Shown in pieces: positions 7,257-16,578 of a stretch of DNA of 64,000 nt. The first letter of the stretch is position 1. The number at the start of each line of letters is the position of its first letter. The stretch is from NCBI GenBank assembly GCA_963726615.1, contig CAVSCX010000021.1, positions 186,001 through 250,000 on the forward strand, in the 5' to 3' direction. Below the pieces are notes generated by a model. It had not been told where the DNA came from. It was given only the letters and a program-made list of their open reading frames with translations, and made no database searches. The stretch is from CAWDZK01 sp963726615 (GTDB lineage: Bacteria; Actinomycetota; Actinomycetes; JACCUZ01). The translations under genes were made by a program, and so were the position numbers.

Positions 7257-10200
7257 CTACCGGCTGCGCGGCGAGGCCGGGTCCACCCGCAGGTCGGCGA
7301 TGTTGGCCGAGGACTTCCCGAACTCCCACCAGCCGTGCACCCAGGGCTTGACGAAGGCCATGCTGCGCCCGTACAGCAGCGGGATCACGGCGACACGGTC
7401 GGCGACCGCCATCCGGTCCGCGTCGTGGTAGAGCCGCAACCTGGTGCTGTCGCTGCGCTCCTGACGGGCTCGCTCGACCAGATCGTCGAACGCCGGGTAG
7501 GAGAAGCCGCCCTCGTTCGTGCGGCTGTCGGAGTGGAACAGCAGCCGGAGGAAGTACTCGGGGTCCGGGTAGCCGGGGAGCCAGCCGGTGACGTAGATCG
7601 GGGCCAGGTCGCCCATCCGGGCCGCCGCCAAAGCCTCCTGGACCGACACCTCGCGCACCTGCGCGTCGATGCCGAGGACGTCTCGCCAGCCCTCGGTGAT
7701 GCGCTCGAGGAAGGGCGGCACCCAGGACGACGTGCCGACGACGGTGAGCCTGGCGCCGCCGTGACCCGACTCCGCGAGGTAGCGGCGGGCGAGGTCGGGG
7801 TCGAACGCCGGCACGATGTCCGGGGTGTGGCCCTGCAGCGCCGGGGGCACGATCCCGCCGGTGGCGATCACGATGCTCTCGCCGACGTCGGTGAGCGAGC
7901 TGCGGTCGATCGCGTGCGCGAGCGCCCGGCGCAGGCCGAGGTCGGAGACCACCGGGTCGCGGTGGTCGAACGCCAGGTAGGCCGACCAGGCCGCCGGGCC
8001 GAGGACGGCGTCCTGGGCCACCCTCGGGACCAGGTCCGCTGTCCTCGGGGTGTAGCGGACGGCCACGACGTCCAGCTCGTCGCGGTCGTAGGCGCCCAGG
8101 GCGTCGAGGACACCGCTGCGCACGATCTCGAGCCGTTCGACGTCACCGTGGCGCGGCCCGTCGTACCCCGGCCGGCGATCGAGGGTGAGCGCATCGTCCG
8201 TACGGGAGACGGTCCGGAACGGGCCGCTCACCACCTGCTCACCGACAGCGGCCCACGAGTCGCCACCGGCCTCGATCGCGTGCCTCGGCTGCGGTCCGGC
8301 GTCCGGCCGGTTCATCACGCTGAGGAAGTACGGCGCCGGTGCGACCAGCCGGAACTCGACCGTCGTGTCGTCGAGTGCGCGGACCCCGATCCGATCGGCA
8401 TCGCGGTTGTGGCGCAGGTAGTAGTCCTGGCCGTTCTCGAGCACGAAGTAGATCGCGACCGACGAGCCGGGCGCGTCCGGGTCCAGGACGCGTTTGATGC
8501 CGAACTCCACGTCGTGAGCGGTCAGCGGGGTGCCGTCCGACCACGTCAGCCCCTCACGAAGGTGGAAGAGGTAGCGCAGCCCGTCGTCGGCGATGTCCCA
8601 GCGCTCGGCGAGCGACGGGACCAGCGTCCGCTCGGGCCACGCCTCCACCAGCCGGTCGAAGAGCTGCATGCACAGCTGGATGTTGGGCCACGCGATCGCG
8701 GAGCGCGGGTCCGGGTCGTCGGGGAGGAAGCTGGTAGCCATGCGCAGCGTCACCGCCGGAGCAGCGGGTGCCGGCTCCGGGCTGTCCCACCACCCGAATG
8801 CCTGCTGGTAGGCGGCGTTCGACTCGGCGAAGCGCAGGGCCATGTGCAGGGCGAGCGCGAGCTTGAACAGCACGAGCGCGATCTCGCGGCGCTCACCGCG
8901 CTCCTCGAGGATCGGCAGCAGCGCGCGGTAGTGCGTGATCGCCTCGTCCAGCGCGTAGTCCTGCCGCGCGCGGTCGCCGGCGCGGGCCAGGAAGCCGGCG
9001 GCCTTCCCGCGGTCGGCCGCGCCCAGGTAGTGGTGGGCCAGCAGGGCGGCGTCGTCGTCGTCGGTCCCGGCGCTGCGGGCCTCGAGCCACTCCGCCGCCC
9101 GGCGGTGCAGCCGTTGGCGGCCGCCGCTGACCAGGGTCCGGTAGGCGGTCTCCTGGATGAGTGCGTGCTTGAACCTGTACTCGGGCTCGGGCCAGCGACG
9201 CTCCTCGCGGACCAGGTCGGCCCGCTGCAGCTCCACCAGCAGCGGGCGCACCTCCAGGTCGTCCGCCGCGACCGCTTGCAGCAGCGGAAGGCCGAAGCGG
9301 CGACCGAGGACCGACGCGGCCGTGAGCGCGTCACGGGCCGGCCGCTCGAGCCTGTCGATCCGGGCCAGGATCACCTTCTCGACCGTCGGCGGCACCTCGA
9401 TGGGGACCTCGTGGTCGAACCGCCATCCGGGTCCGTGCGCGCGCAGCGCGCCTGCGTCGACCAGTGAACGCACCAGCTCCTCGAGGAAGAACGGGTTCCC
9501 GTCGGCCCGCTCCAGGATCCGCTGCTCCAGCTCGGTCGGAAGGACGTCGGGTCCGACGAGCTCGCTGAGCAGGGCCCGGCCCGCGTCCGAAGCGAGCGCG
9601 GTGAGGACCAGCTCGTCGGTGCGGTGCGGCAGCTCCCGCTGGGCCGACTCCATCACCCGCCATGACGGGTGGGTCGGCTCCCGCCGTGCGGTGACGACGA
9701 GCAGCAGCGGCAGGTCCTCCGTGTCACCGAGCAGGCGCTCCAGGAGCTGGAGGGACGTGGCGTCGGCCCAGTGCAGGTCCTCGAGGGCGACCGCCACCGG
9801 CCTGTCTTGGGCGAGCCGGGCGACCACGCTCCGTACCACCTCGAAGGTGCGGTACTGCAGGGCCTCCGGCGAGAGCTCGGACAGCCTTGCCTGGTCGTCC
9901 GGCTCGAGCGGGAGGCCGAGCAACGCCGCCAGGTAGGGCCGGTGCTCGGGCACCCGGTCCGGGAAGAGCCGGACCACCTCGCGTTGCAGCGCCACGCGGA
10001 CGCGCAGCGCGGGTTCGTCGGCCCGGATCGCGAGCCAGGAACGCAACAGGTCGCGGAACGGCCAGTACGGCATCGACTCGCCGTACGACACGCACCGGCC
10101 CTCGAGCCACACCGGCGGTCCGCTCGCGGACAGCCCGGTCTCGAAGCGCTCCCGCAGGTCGGTGAGCAGCCGGGTCTTGCCGATGCCCGGCTCGCCGGTG

Positions 10201-10913
10201 AGGACCAGGACGTGGCCGGAGCCGGCGAGCGCGGCGTCCACGCTGCGCGTCGCGACCGCCAGCTCCTGCTCGCGGCCGACGATCCGGGTTGTGGTCTCCT
10301 CGGGTGCCCGTCCGCGGCCGGTGAGACCGGTCAGTCCCGTGACGGCGGCGGCCGGCACGGGGTCGGCCTTCCCCTTCAGGACCAGCGCCTGCTGCGGTCC
10401 CCAGGTGAAGGCGGCTCCGCCGAGCCGCCGTGTCTCCGGACCCACGAGGACCTGACCGGGCTCGGCCGCGGCCTGCAGCCGGGCGGCGACGTTGACCGCG
10501 TCCCCCGTCGCGCCGTACTCCGTGCGGTCGCCGCCGCCCACGAGCCCGGTCACCACAGGTCCGGTGTTCACGCCGACGCGCACCCCGAACGCCGACATGC
10601 CCCAAGCCCGCTCGACGTCGCGTGCGTACTCCCCGACGTCCTCGATGATCCGCAGAGCGGTCCGGACGGCGCGCTCGGCGTCGTCCTCGTGGGCCGTCGG
10701 CGCCCCGAACAGCGCGAGCACGCCGTCACCGGCCAGGTCCTTGACAGTCCCCCCGAAGGCCTCCACCGCGCCGACGATCCGGGCGACGGCGTCGCCGACG
10801 ACGATCTTGAGGTCCTCCGGGTCGAGCCGTTCACCCACGGCCGTCGAGCCGACCAGGTCGGCGACCAGGACAGTCACCACCCGTCGCTCGTCGGGCCCCG
10901 CGACCGGCTGCAC
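7257..10913 (-). CDS. Class III cyclase / AAA ATPase / solute-binding (SBP_bac_5) fusion
   Basis: 1218 aa. Residues 10-190 form a class III nucleotide cyclase: metal Asp in VADLVGST and AGDGVLALFG, transition-state Asn/Arg in GDAVNVAARL. Residues about 205-480 form a STAND/AAA-type ATPase (Walker A GEPGIGKT at 240-247, Walker B VALEDLHWAD), then helical repeats to about 700. From about 720 to 1215 there is an entire family 5 extracellular solute-binding domain (LTWSDGTPLTAHDVEFGIKR, ALAHAIDRSSL, FHSDSRTNEGGFSYPAFDDL) of the peptide/nickel-binding type. No signal peptide or membrane helix is seen, so the binding domain should be cytoplasmic. GTG start, AGGA seven bases upstream. Probably a ligand-sensing regulator. 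Confidence 0.9.
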   Translation of the reverse strand: MQPVAGPDERRVVTVLVADLVGSTAVGERLDPEDLKIVVGDAVARIVGAVEAFGGTVKDLAGDGVLALFGAPTAHEDDAERAVRTALRIIEDVGEYARDVERAWGMSAFGVRVGVNTGPVVTGLVGGGDRTEYGATGDAVNVAARLQAAAEPGQVLVGPETRRLGGAAFTWGPQQALVLKGKADPVPAAAVTGLTGLTGRGRAPEETTTRIVGREQELAVATRSVDAALAGSGHVLVLTGEPGIGKTRLLTDLRERFETGLSASGPPVWLEGRCVSYGESMPYWPFRDLLRSWLAIRADEPALRVRVALQREVVRLFPDRVPEHRPYLAALLGLPLEPDDQARLSELSPEALQYRTFEVVRSVVARLAQDRPVAVALEDLHWADATSLQLLERLLGDTEDLPLLLVVTARREPTHPSWRVMESAQRELPHRTDELVLTALASDAGRALLSELVGPDVLPTELEQRILERADGNPFFLEELVRSLVDAGALRAHGPGWRFDHEVPIEVPPTVEKVILARIDRLERPARDALTAASVLGRRFGLPLLQAVAADDLEVRPLLVELQRADLVREERRWPEPEYRFKHALIQETAYRTLVSGGRQRLHRRAAEWLEARSAGTDDDDAALLAHHYLGAADRGKAAGFLARAGDRARQDYALDEAITHYRALLPILEERGERREIALVLFKLALALHMALRFAESNAAYQQAFGWWDSPEPAPAAPAVTLRMATSFLPDDPDPRSAIAWPNIQLCMQLFDRLVEAWPERTLVPSLAERWDIADDGLRYLFHLREGLTWSDGTPLTAHDVEFGIKRVLDPDAPGSSVAIYFVLENGQDYYLRHNRDADRIGVRALDDTTVEFRLVAPAPYFLSVMNRPDAGPQPRHAIEAGGDSWAAVGEQVVSGPFRTVSRTDDALTLDRRPGYDGPRHGDVERLEIVRSGVLDALGAYDRDELDVVAVRYTPRTADLVPRVAQDAVLGPAAWSAYLAFDHRDPVVSDLGLRRALAHAIDRSSLTDVGESIVIATGGIVPPALQGHTPDIVPAFDPDLARRYLAESGHGGARLTVVGTSSWVPPFLERITEGWRDVLGIDAQVREVSVQEALAAARMGDLAPIYVTGWLPGYPDPEYFLRLLFHSDSRTNEGGFSYPAFDDLVERARQERSDSTRLRLYHDADRMAVADRVAVIPLLYGRSMAFVKPWVHGWWEFGKSSANIADLRVDPASPRSR

Positions 10914-11008
10914 TGTTGCATCCTGCCCGTTCGCAGGCGCGGGGCAAGGGCACTGCGTCGATCGGGCTGCCTGCGGCGTCCGGGGGCCGCGGTGCGTAGT
11001 CTGCCGAG

Positions 11009-12439
11009 ATGCCGCGCAGACACCTCGCCGTACGGCTGCAGGACGAGCCTGCCGGCCGGGAGCTGCGGGCCGGCTTCGCGCGGATCCGCGAGGAGCTCGG
11101 CCTGCCCGCGGACTTCCCGTCCGAGGTGCGGGCCGAGGCCGAGGCGTCCGCCCACGAGCCCGACCTGCCCGCCGACGACCTGAGCGAGCTGCCCTTCCTC
11201 ACCATCGACCCGGCCGGCTCCACCGACCTCGACCAGGCCATGCACCTGGAGCGACGCGGCAGCGGGTTCCGGGTGCGCTACGCCATCGCCGACGTCGCCG
11301 CGTTCGTCCGGGCCGGGGGAGCGCTGGACGCCGAGACGCACCGCCGGGTCGAGACCTTGTACAGCCCCGACGAGCGGACGCCGCTGCACCCCACCGTTCT
11401 GTCCGAGGGCGCGGCGTCCCTGCTGCCGGACCAGGTCCGGCCCGCGCTGGTGTGGACCCTGGACCTCGACGCGGACGGCGAGCAGACCGCGGTGGACGTG
11501 CGCCGCGCCGTGGTCCGGTCGCGCGACCGCTACGACTACGGCCAGGTGCAGGACCTGGTGGACGGTGGGACCGGCGACGAGCGACTGCTGCTGCTCGCCG
11601 AGGTCGGCAAGCTGCGGATGCAGCTCGAGGTGGAGCGCGGCGGGGTGAGCCTGCCCATCCCCGAGCAGGAGGTCGTCGAGGACGGCGACACGTTCCGGCT
11701 CGAGTACCGGTCGACCCGGCCGGTCGAGTCGTGGAACGAGCAGGTCTCGCTGATGACCGGCATGGCAGCCGCCGGCCTGATGCTGCACGGTCAGGTCGGG
11801 ATCCTGCGGACGCTGCCGAAGGCCCCGGACGGCGCCCTCCAGCGGCTCCGGCGGGCGGCCCGTGGGCTGGGTGTGGACTGGCCCGGCAGCACGTCGTACG
11901 CCGAGGTGGTGCACGGCCTGGACCCCTCGAACCCGAGGCACGCGGCACTGCTGGAGGAGGCGACGTCGCTGCTTCGCGGCGCCGGCTACACGGCGTTCGA
12001 CGGCGGTGTCCCGGAGCACGCCACCCATGCCGCGGTGGCCGCCGAGTACGCACATGCCACCGCCCCGCTGCGCCGTCTCGTCGACCGCTACGTCGGGGCG
12101 GTCTGCCTCGCCCTCTGCGCCGGCGACGAGGTGCCCGACTGGGCCCGGCAGGCGCTGCCCTCGCTGCCGGCCGAGATGGCCGACGCGGACCGCCGGGCGC
12201 ACGAGCTCGAGCGCGAGTGCGTCGCCCTCATGGAGGCCGCCGTCCTGCACGGCAGGGAGGGCGAGGAGTTCGCGGCGGTCGCCGTCGACGTCGACCAGCG
12301 CGGCGGCGGGACGGTGCAGCTCGCCGACCCTGCAGTCCGCGCCGCCTGTGACGGGGCGTTGCCGCTGGGCGAGCAGGTCCGCGTCCGGCTGGTCGAGGCC
12401 GACATCCGGTCCCGGTCGGTCCGCTTCGCGCTCGCCTGA
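11009..12439 (+). CDS. RNB-domain 3'-5' exoribonuclease (RNase II/R family)
   Basis: 476 aa; mostly the RNB catalytic domain. The acidic active-site segment is at about residues 67-77 (LTIDPAGSTDLDQAMHLE), followed by YAIADVAAFV and, later, HATHAAVAAEYAHATAPLRRLVDRY. It lacks the multiple cold-shock and S1 domains of full RNase R, the short form typical of actinobacteria. Expected to degrade RNA processively from the 3' end. TAGTCT (10997-11002) lies six bases before the ATG, indicating leaderless transcription. Next to the RNase P RNA gene, but separated from it by the rnpB promoter. Confidence 0.93.
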   Translation: MPRRHLAVRLQDEPAGRELRAGFARIREELGLPADFPSEVRAEAEASAHEPDLPADDLSELPFLTIDPAGSTDLDQAMHLERRGSGFRVRYAIADVAAFVRAGGALDAETHRRVETLYSPDERTPLHPTVLSEGAASLLPDQVRPALVWTLDLDADGEQTAVDVRRAVVRSRDRYDYGQVQDLVDGGTGDERLLLLAEVGKLRMQLEVERGGVSLPIPEQEVVEDGDTFRLEYRSTRPVESWNEQVSLMTGMAAAGLMLHGQVGILRTLPKAPDGALQRLRRAARGLGVDWPGSTSYAEVVHGLDPSNPRHAALLEEATSLLRGAGYTAFDGGVPEHATHAAVAAEYAHATAPLRRLVDRYVGAVCLALCAGDEVPDWARQALPSLPAEMADADRRAHELERECVALMEAAVLHGREGEEFAAVAVDVDQRGGGTVQLADPAVRAACDGALPLGEQVRVRLVEADIRSRSVRFALA

Positions 12440-12467
12440 GGACGTCGTCCGGGACCGGCCGGGCCGC

Positions 12468-12473
12468 TACGCT
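12468..12473 (+). promoter_or_regulatory. -10 element of rnpB
   Basis: TACGCT fits the actinobacterial TAnnnT -10 box and places transcription start near 12480-12481, exactly where the P1 stem of the RNase P RNA begins. No convincing -35 box is seen. Confidence 0.6.
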
Positions 12474-12480
12474 GCTCTCA

Positions 12481-12865
12481 CGGCGGACGAGCCGGCCGGA
12501 CGGTCGCGTCGAGGTCTCGACCTCGCCGAGGAAAGTCCGGGCTCCACAGGGCAGGGTGGTGGGTAACGCCCACCCGGGGTGACCCGCGGGACAGTGCCAC
12601 AGAGAGAAGACCGCCGGGCCCGTCTTCGGGCGGGACCGGTAAGGGTGAAACGGCGGTGTAAGAGACCACCAGCGCCCGGGGTGACCCGGGCGGCTCGGCA
12701 AACCCCACCCGGAGCAAGGTCAGACAGGGAGCGTTCGAGGGCGACCCGCCCGAGCTCCCGGGTAGACCGCACGAGGCTGTCGGCAACGGCAGCCCGAGAT
12801 GGATGGCCGTCCACGCACCTCGGTGCGTGACAGAACCCGGCTTACAGGCCGACTCGTCCGCCGCC
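12481..12865 (+). ncRNA. rnpB: RNase P RNA, type A
   Basis: Catalytic RNA of RNase P that matures tRNA 5' ends. About 385 nt, right for a bacterial A-type RNA. The ends pair to form P1: CGGCGGACGAG (12481-12491) with CTCGTCCGCCG (12853-12863). Conserved core segments are present in order: GAGGAAAGTCCGGGCTCCAC (from 12525), AAACCCCACCCGGAGCAAGG and, at the 3' side, ACAGAACCCGGCTTACAGGC. Reading frames crossing this interval are not genes. The exact 3' end is uncertain by several bases. Confidence 0.96.
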
Positions 12866-13055
12866 TGTTGCCGGTGGCCTGACCTGCGGAAACGCGGCGG
12901 CCGGGCGTTCAGTTCAGCCGGCGCTTCGTGGTGGTTTCGCGGTCCTGCGCCCGCGCCGGGTGTATGGACCGGGTTCTGGTGACTCCGGCCGGTGCGCGCC
13001 GGGCCGCGGCGTCCCCCTCTCGGTCGACCCCGCAGGATCCTGGTTCCATAGGGGG

Positions 13056-13340
13056 GTGGGCGACCTCTGGCACAACTTCTCCGCGCTGTGGGCGTGGGCG
13101 CTCGAGGCCGACGACAAGGGCCCGCTCGTCATCGCCGTCGTCATCACCGCCGGGCTGGCCGGTGTCCTCGGTGGAGCGGCGTACTACGCCGGCGTGGGCC
13201 TGCGCCAGATCGTGTGGGCCGGGCAGGACCGCGGCTGGAGCGTCGGGCACTGGTTGGGCCGGGGCGGTCGCCGTCACCACGACGCGGGACGGGTCTGGCC
13301 GCCGCCGACCGCCGACGGCGACGACGGCGGCCAGCACTGA
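13056..13340 (+). CDS. Small single-pass membrane protein
   Basis: 94 aa starting at GTG (MGDLWHNFSALWAWALEADD). One hydrophobic helix spans about residues 24-46 (PLVIAVVITAGLAGVLGGAAYYAG), followed by a basic, histidine-rich tail. The frame continues upstream without stops, but the GTG gives the best-organised protein. A run of G directly precedes it and a TAGG-containing segment lies just upstream. Function unknown. Convergent with the vWA gene, 16 bases apart. Confidence 0.65.
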   Translation: MGDLWHNFSALWAWALEADDKGPLVIAVVITAGLAGVLGGAAYYAGVGLRQIVWAGQDRGWSVGHWLGRGGRRHHDAGRVWPPPTADGDDGGQH

Positions 13341-13356
13341 CGCCTGTGCGGACGGC

Positions 13357-14952
13357 TCAGAGGGTCAGCCGGTAGCGCGTGCTGCGGTTGACGACGACCT
13401 TCAGCACGTACTGCGAGGCCCGGCCGGGTCCGGCCACGCTGACGCGGTGCCGTCGGACCACGGCCCGGTCGGTCACTCCGGAGCCGGAGCGGATCAGCGT
13501 GGCCTTGGAGCCGCTCCGTGCGGTGGTGCGGCAGTCGGCCACGAACCCGGGTCCGCGCCGGGTGATCCGGCAGTCCGAGATGCGGGGACGGGGGACCCGG
13601 TGCTTGCTGCCGGCGAACGACTTGTAGGGCAGCAGGACCACCCGGAGCTGCCGGATCTTGGCGCGCGGCGCCCGGTCGAGGGTGTAGCGACCGGCCGACA
13701 CGGTGGCGTGGCCAAGCGTGCGCCAGCGCTTGCCGGGCCCGCGCCGCCCCTGCAGCTGCACGACCGCGTTGTCCAGGGCAGCGGAGACGATCGGTCGGGC
13801 ACCCGACCCGCGGGTGCCGACGACCCCGGCGACCGTCGACGGCAGCACATGGACTGTCGGCTTCGGCCGCCGTACGTGCACGCGGGTGCGCGTGGGCGCG
13901 GCGCCGGTGACCGAGCCGGGGGCCGGTGCGCCGGCCGACCCGGTCGCGGTCACGGTGACCGATCGGCTCGAGCTGACCGTGGCACCGTCGCTGAGGGTGG
14001 CGGTGGCCTGGACCGCGTAGGTGCCCGCCCCGAGCGTCAGCGGCACCCGCCAGCCGCCGGCGATGTCGACGGTCGCGGGGAAGATCCTCCCGCCGACGCT
14101 GATCTGGACCGAGCTGACTGTCAGCGGCTGCGCCGCGGTGAGGCTGGCCGCGAGGCCGGCGGGTGAGGACACGGTGGTGCACGGCTCGCCGGTGGCCTTC
14201 GCGAGGTGCGCGAGCACCCCGGTGCAGGCGCCGGTCGCGCCGACCTTGAAGCTGCGCAGCCGGACACCCGAGGACGTCAGGGCGTTCGCGGTCCCCCGGG
14301 CCGGGTCGGTGTTGCCGATCCCGTCCGAGATCATCATCACGTAGCGGGGTCCGGCCGGCGCCTGGCTCAACGTGGCGAGCGCGGTGGCCACGGCGTCGTC
14401 GTAGCTCGACCCGGACGTGGTGTCGCGACGGATCGTCCGGGCGGCCGCCACGACCCGGGGCTCGCTGCCGCCGCCGGTGTCCGACGGGCTGGTGAACAGC
14501 AGGGGAGCCCCCGGCCCGGCATCGAGGTCCACGGCCACGGCCGACGACGCGAAGGTCTCCAGCGACACCAGGACCTGGCTGGCGGACGACGCCAGGCTCG
14601 AGTTCAGGGCCTGCACGGCGCCGATCTCGCAGTCGAGCAGGTCACCGACCCCGCCGTCGCCGTTCAGGTCGTCCCCCGGCGCCCCCGCCGGCGGCGTCCC
14701 GTCGCAGTCCAGGCCGGCCGGGTTCTGGGTGGACCGTGACCTGTCGAGGACGTAGAGAACTGTCGTCGTCTGCGGCGAGCCGGCCGACACGGCGCCCCGG
14801 AGCTCCACCGGGCCGGCCGTGAGCGCTCCCGGGTCGGTGATGCTGATGGACGGGCTCGCGGCGCCGGCCGGGGCAGCGGCGACGGCGGCCACGATGCCGG
14901 CTGCGGCCGCGCCGGCGGCGGTCCAGCGTGCTCGACGACTCGTTGGCAGCAT
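13357..14952 (-). CDS. Secreted von Willebrand factor A domain protein
   Basis: 531 aa exported protein. It has a Sec signal peptide (RRARW, a long alanine-rich core, APAGAA cleavage region at about residue 32). The vWA domain (about 60-260) has an intact MIDAS-like DRSRS (DxSxS) and VMMISDGIGNTD. The C-terminal half is a beta-rich, arginine-rich region with FVADCRTT and paired cysteines, perhaps a cell-surface binding module. No sortase motif or C-terminal membrane helix is seen. Role unknown; vWA domains usually bind other proteins through a divalent metal. GTG at 14955 is an alternative start. Confidence 0.82.
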   Translation of the reverse strand: MLPTSRRARWTAAGAAAAGIVAAVAAAPAGAASPSISITDPGALTAGPVELRGAVSAGSPQTTTVLYVLDRSRSTQNPAGLDCDGTPPAGAPGDDLNGDGGVGDLLDCEIGAVQALNSSLASSASQVLVSLETFASSAVAVDLDAGPGAPLLFTSPSDTGGGSEPRVVAAARTIRRDTTSGSSYDDAVATALATLSQAPAGPRYVMMISDGIGNTDPARGTANALTSSGVRLRSFKVGATGACTGVLAHLAKATGEPCTTVSSPAGLAASLTAAQPLTVSSVQISVGGRIFPATVDIAGGWRVPLTLGAGTYAVQATATLSDGATVSSSRSVTVTATGSAGAPAPGSVTGAAPTRTRVHVRRPKPTVHVLPSTVAGVVGTRGSGARPIVSAALDNAVVQLQGRRGPGKRWRTLGHATVSAGRYTLDRAPRAKIRQLRVVLLPYKSFAGSKHRVPRPRISDCRITRRGPGFVADCRTTARSGSKATLIRSGSGVTDRAVVRRHRVSVAGPGRASQYVLKVVVNRSTRYRLTL

Positions 14953-14955
14953 CAC

Positions 14956-15226
14956 GTCATGAACCCCTCAGCGACCTCGATCGGGACCCACCGTCCCGAG
15001 TCTCGCGACAGTCTGAGTCGCGGTCGGCGTCCTGTCAGGCGTTCGGGGAATGCGCCCGCGTGGTGCGGAACCCGCAGTCAGGTCCGGTACAGGTGTCGCC
15101 CGCGACCCTGGGGGCCGGGGCCGGAGCAGGTGCGCGGTTCCGACCGACCGACCGGCCCGGGGGGGGCGAACGAGTGCTCGACCGTGGTGGGCTTCGCCCG
15201 GGTGACGGGGCCGTCATGTCAGCGCG
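14956..15226. other. 271-bp divergent intergenic region
   Basis: Separates the divergent vWA and polymerase genes and must hold both promoters. I see no clear -10/-35 pair, hairpin or RNA. Short frames here lack ribosome sites. Confidence 0.4.
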
Positions 15227-16573
15227 GTGCACATGACGCCCCTGGTCGTGGCCGGGCCGCTGCTGCTGGCCGCGCTGGTCCTCGCCATCCGTAGCCCCAT
15301 GGTGGTGGTGCTCCCGGCGTACGCCGCCACGGTGCCGTTCGGCTCGCTGCTCTCGACGGGACTGGCGCCGCCGTACGACTCGGTCTCCACGCCCCTGGCC
15401 ATGCTGCTGGTGCTCGCACTGGTCGGGCGGCTCGTCTTCGGTCGGTCCTCGCAGGTCCGGTTCTCGCCGACGGTGTCCATCTGGCTGCTGTTCCTCGGTG
15501 TGGTCGGGAGCACGTCGTTCTGGAGCGTCTCCCCCCAGCTGACCGGCACCGCGTTCCGCAATCTCGGTCTGCTCGTCGTCCTGTACCTCCTGCTGGCGCT
15601 CACCCCGGTCGACGCGCCGACCCTCCGGCGGGTCGAGACGGCTCTCGTCATCGGCGGGCTCGCCGCCGCTGCCTACGGCATCTTCCAGTTCGGGACCGGC
15701 ACCCTTCCCATCGACGTCGAGGGCGGCGGGGCGGGACGGTTCGGCCGGGACCTGCTCGGGGCCAACAACACCGCGGCGGCGCTGATCATGCCGTTCGCGG
15801 TGGCGCTGTGGCGCAGCGCCGTCCGGCCGACTCCGGCGAGCCGGGCTGCCTACTCGGCGGCCGGCGGAGTGCTGGTCTTCGCCATCCTGCTGACCGGTTC
15901 GCGAGGCGGGATCCTGGCCACCATCGCCACGCTTCTGGTGATGACCCTCAGCTCCCGCCGGGCCCGCCGCGCCATGCTCCGGCAGTCGGCTGCCGCCCTG
16001 GTGATCCTTGTCGTCGTCGTGGTCGTCCAGCCCGGCGGCGTCGCCTCCCGCACCGACAGCACGAAGTCGTCCGGGCGCAGCGACATCTGGAAGGTGGGCA
16101 TCCACGCCTGCCACACGTACTGCCTGGCGGGTTCCGGCTGGGGCACGTTCTCGCGCGTCTACCAGATCGAGCTGCCCAAGGTGCCTGACACCAGGATCTT
16201 CGGCCGAGGTGTGGCCTACGAGCCGCACAACATCTGGCTGCTCCTCGCCGTCGAGACCGGCATCGCCGGCCTGGTCCTCGCGTTCATCGGCCTCGCGCTG
16301 ACCATGTGGGACGCGTGGCGGCTGCCCGCGTCGCTGCGCGCGCCCCCGCTGGCCGGCATGGCCGGCACCTTGGTCGCGTCCTTCTTCCTGTCGAACTTCG
16401 AGTACAAGTTCTTCTGGATGAACCTCAGCTACTGCCTGCTCTGCCGCACAGCGGCGCACTCGGAGGGTCCGGCTCCTGCCCGGTTGGCATCCGCTGCCGG
16501 CTCCCGACAGCACGAGATCCCGACCCCAGCAGGCGCGGTGGTTCCGGTCACCACGGCGCCAGAGACGACCTAG
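15227..16573 (+). CDS. O-antigen ligase / polymerase-like membrane protein
   Basis: 448 aa polytopic membrane protein with about ten to eleven hydrophobic helices. The Wzy_C/O-antigen-ligase signatures are visible: TGSRGGILATIATLLVM and, in the last third, YEPHNIWLLLAVETGIAGLV (a PHN...E..G motif preceded by a periplasmic loop). Such proteins join or polymerise lipid-linked glycans. No glycosyltransferase gene is adjacent, so the glycan is unknown. GTG at 15227 or ATG at 15233 could start it. The next gene begins five bases after the stop, forming an operon with the two exported phosphoesterase-like proteins. Confidence 0.85.
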   Translation: MHMTPLVVAGPLLLAALVLAIRSPMVVVLPAYAATVPFGSLLSTGLAPPYDSVSTPLAMLLVLALVGRLVFGRSSQVRFSPTVSIWLLFLGVVGSTSFWSVSPQLTGTAFRNLGLLVVLYLLLALTPVDAPTLRRVETALVIGGLAAAAYGIFQFGTGTLPIDVEGGGAGRFGRDLLGANNTAAALIMPFAVALWRSAVRPTPASRAAYSAAGGVLVFAILLTGSRGGILATIATLLVMTLSSRRARRAMLRQSAAALVILVVVVVVQPGGVASRTDSTKSSGRSDIWKVGIHACHTYCLAGSGWGTFSRVYQIELPKVPDTRIFGRGVAYEPHNIWLLLAVETGIAGLVLAFIGLALTMWDAWRLPASLRAPPLAGMAGTLVASFFLSNFEYKFFWMNLSYCLLCRTAAHSEGPAPARLASAAGSRQHEIPTPAGAVVPVTTAPETT

Positions 16574-16578
16574 CCGGG

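Noticed and set aside
12467..12830. Protein-like frames across 12.5-12.8 kb
   Set aside because: The interval is the RNase P RNA, with conserved core and P1 pairing.
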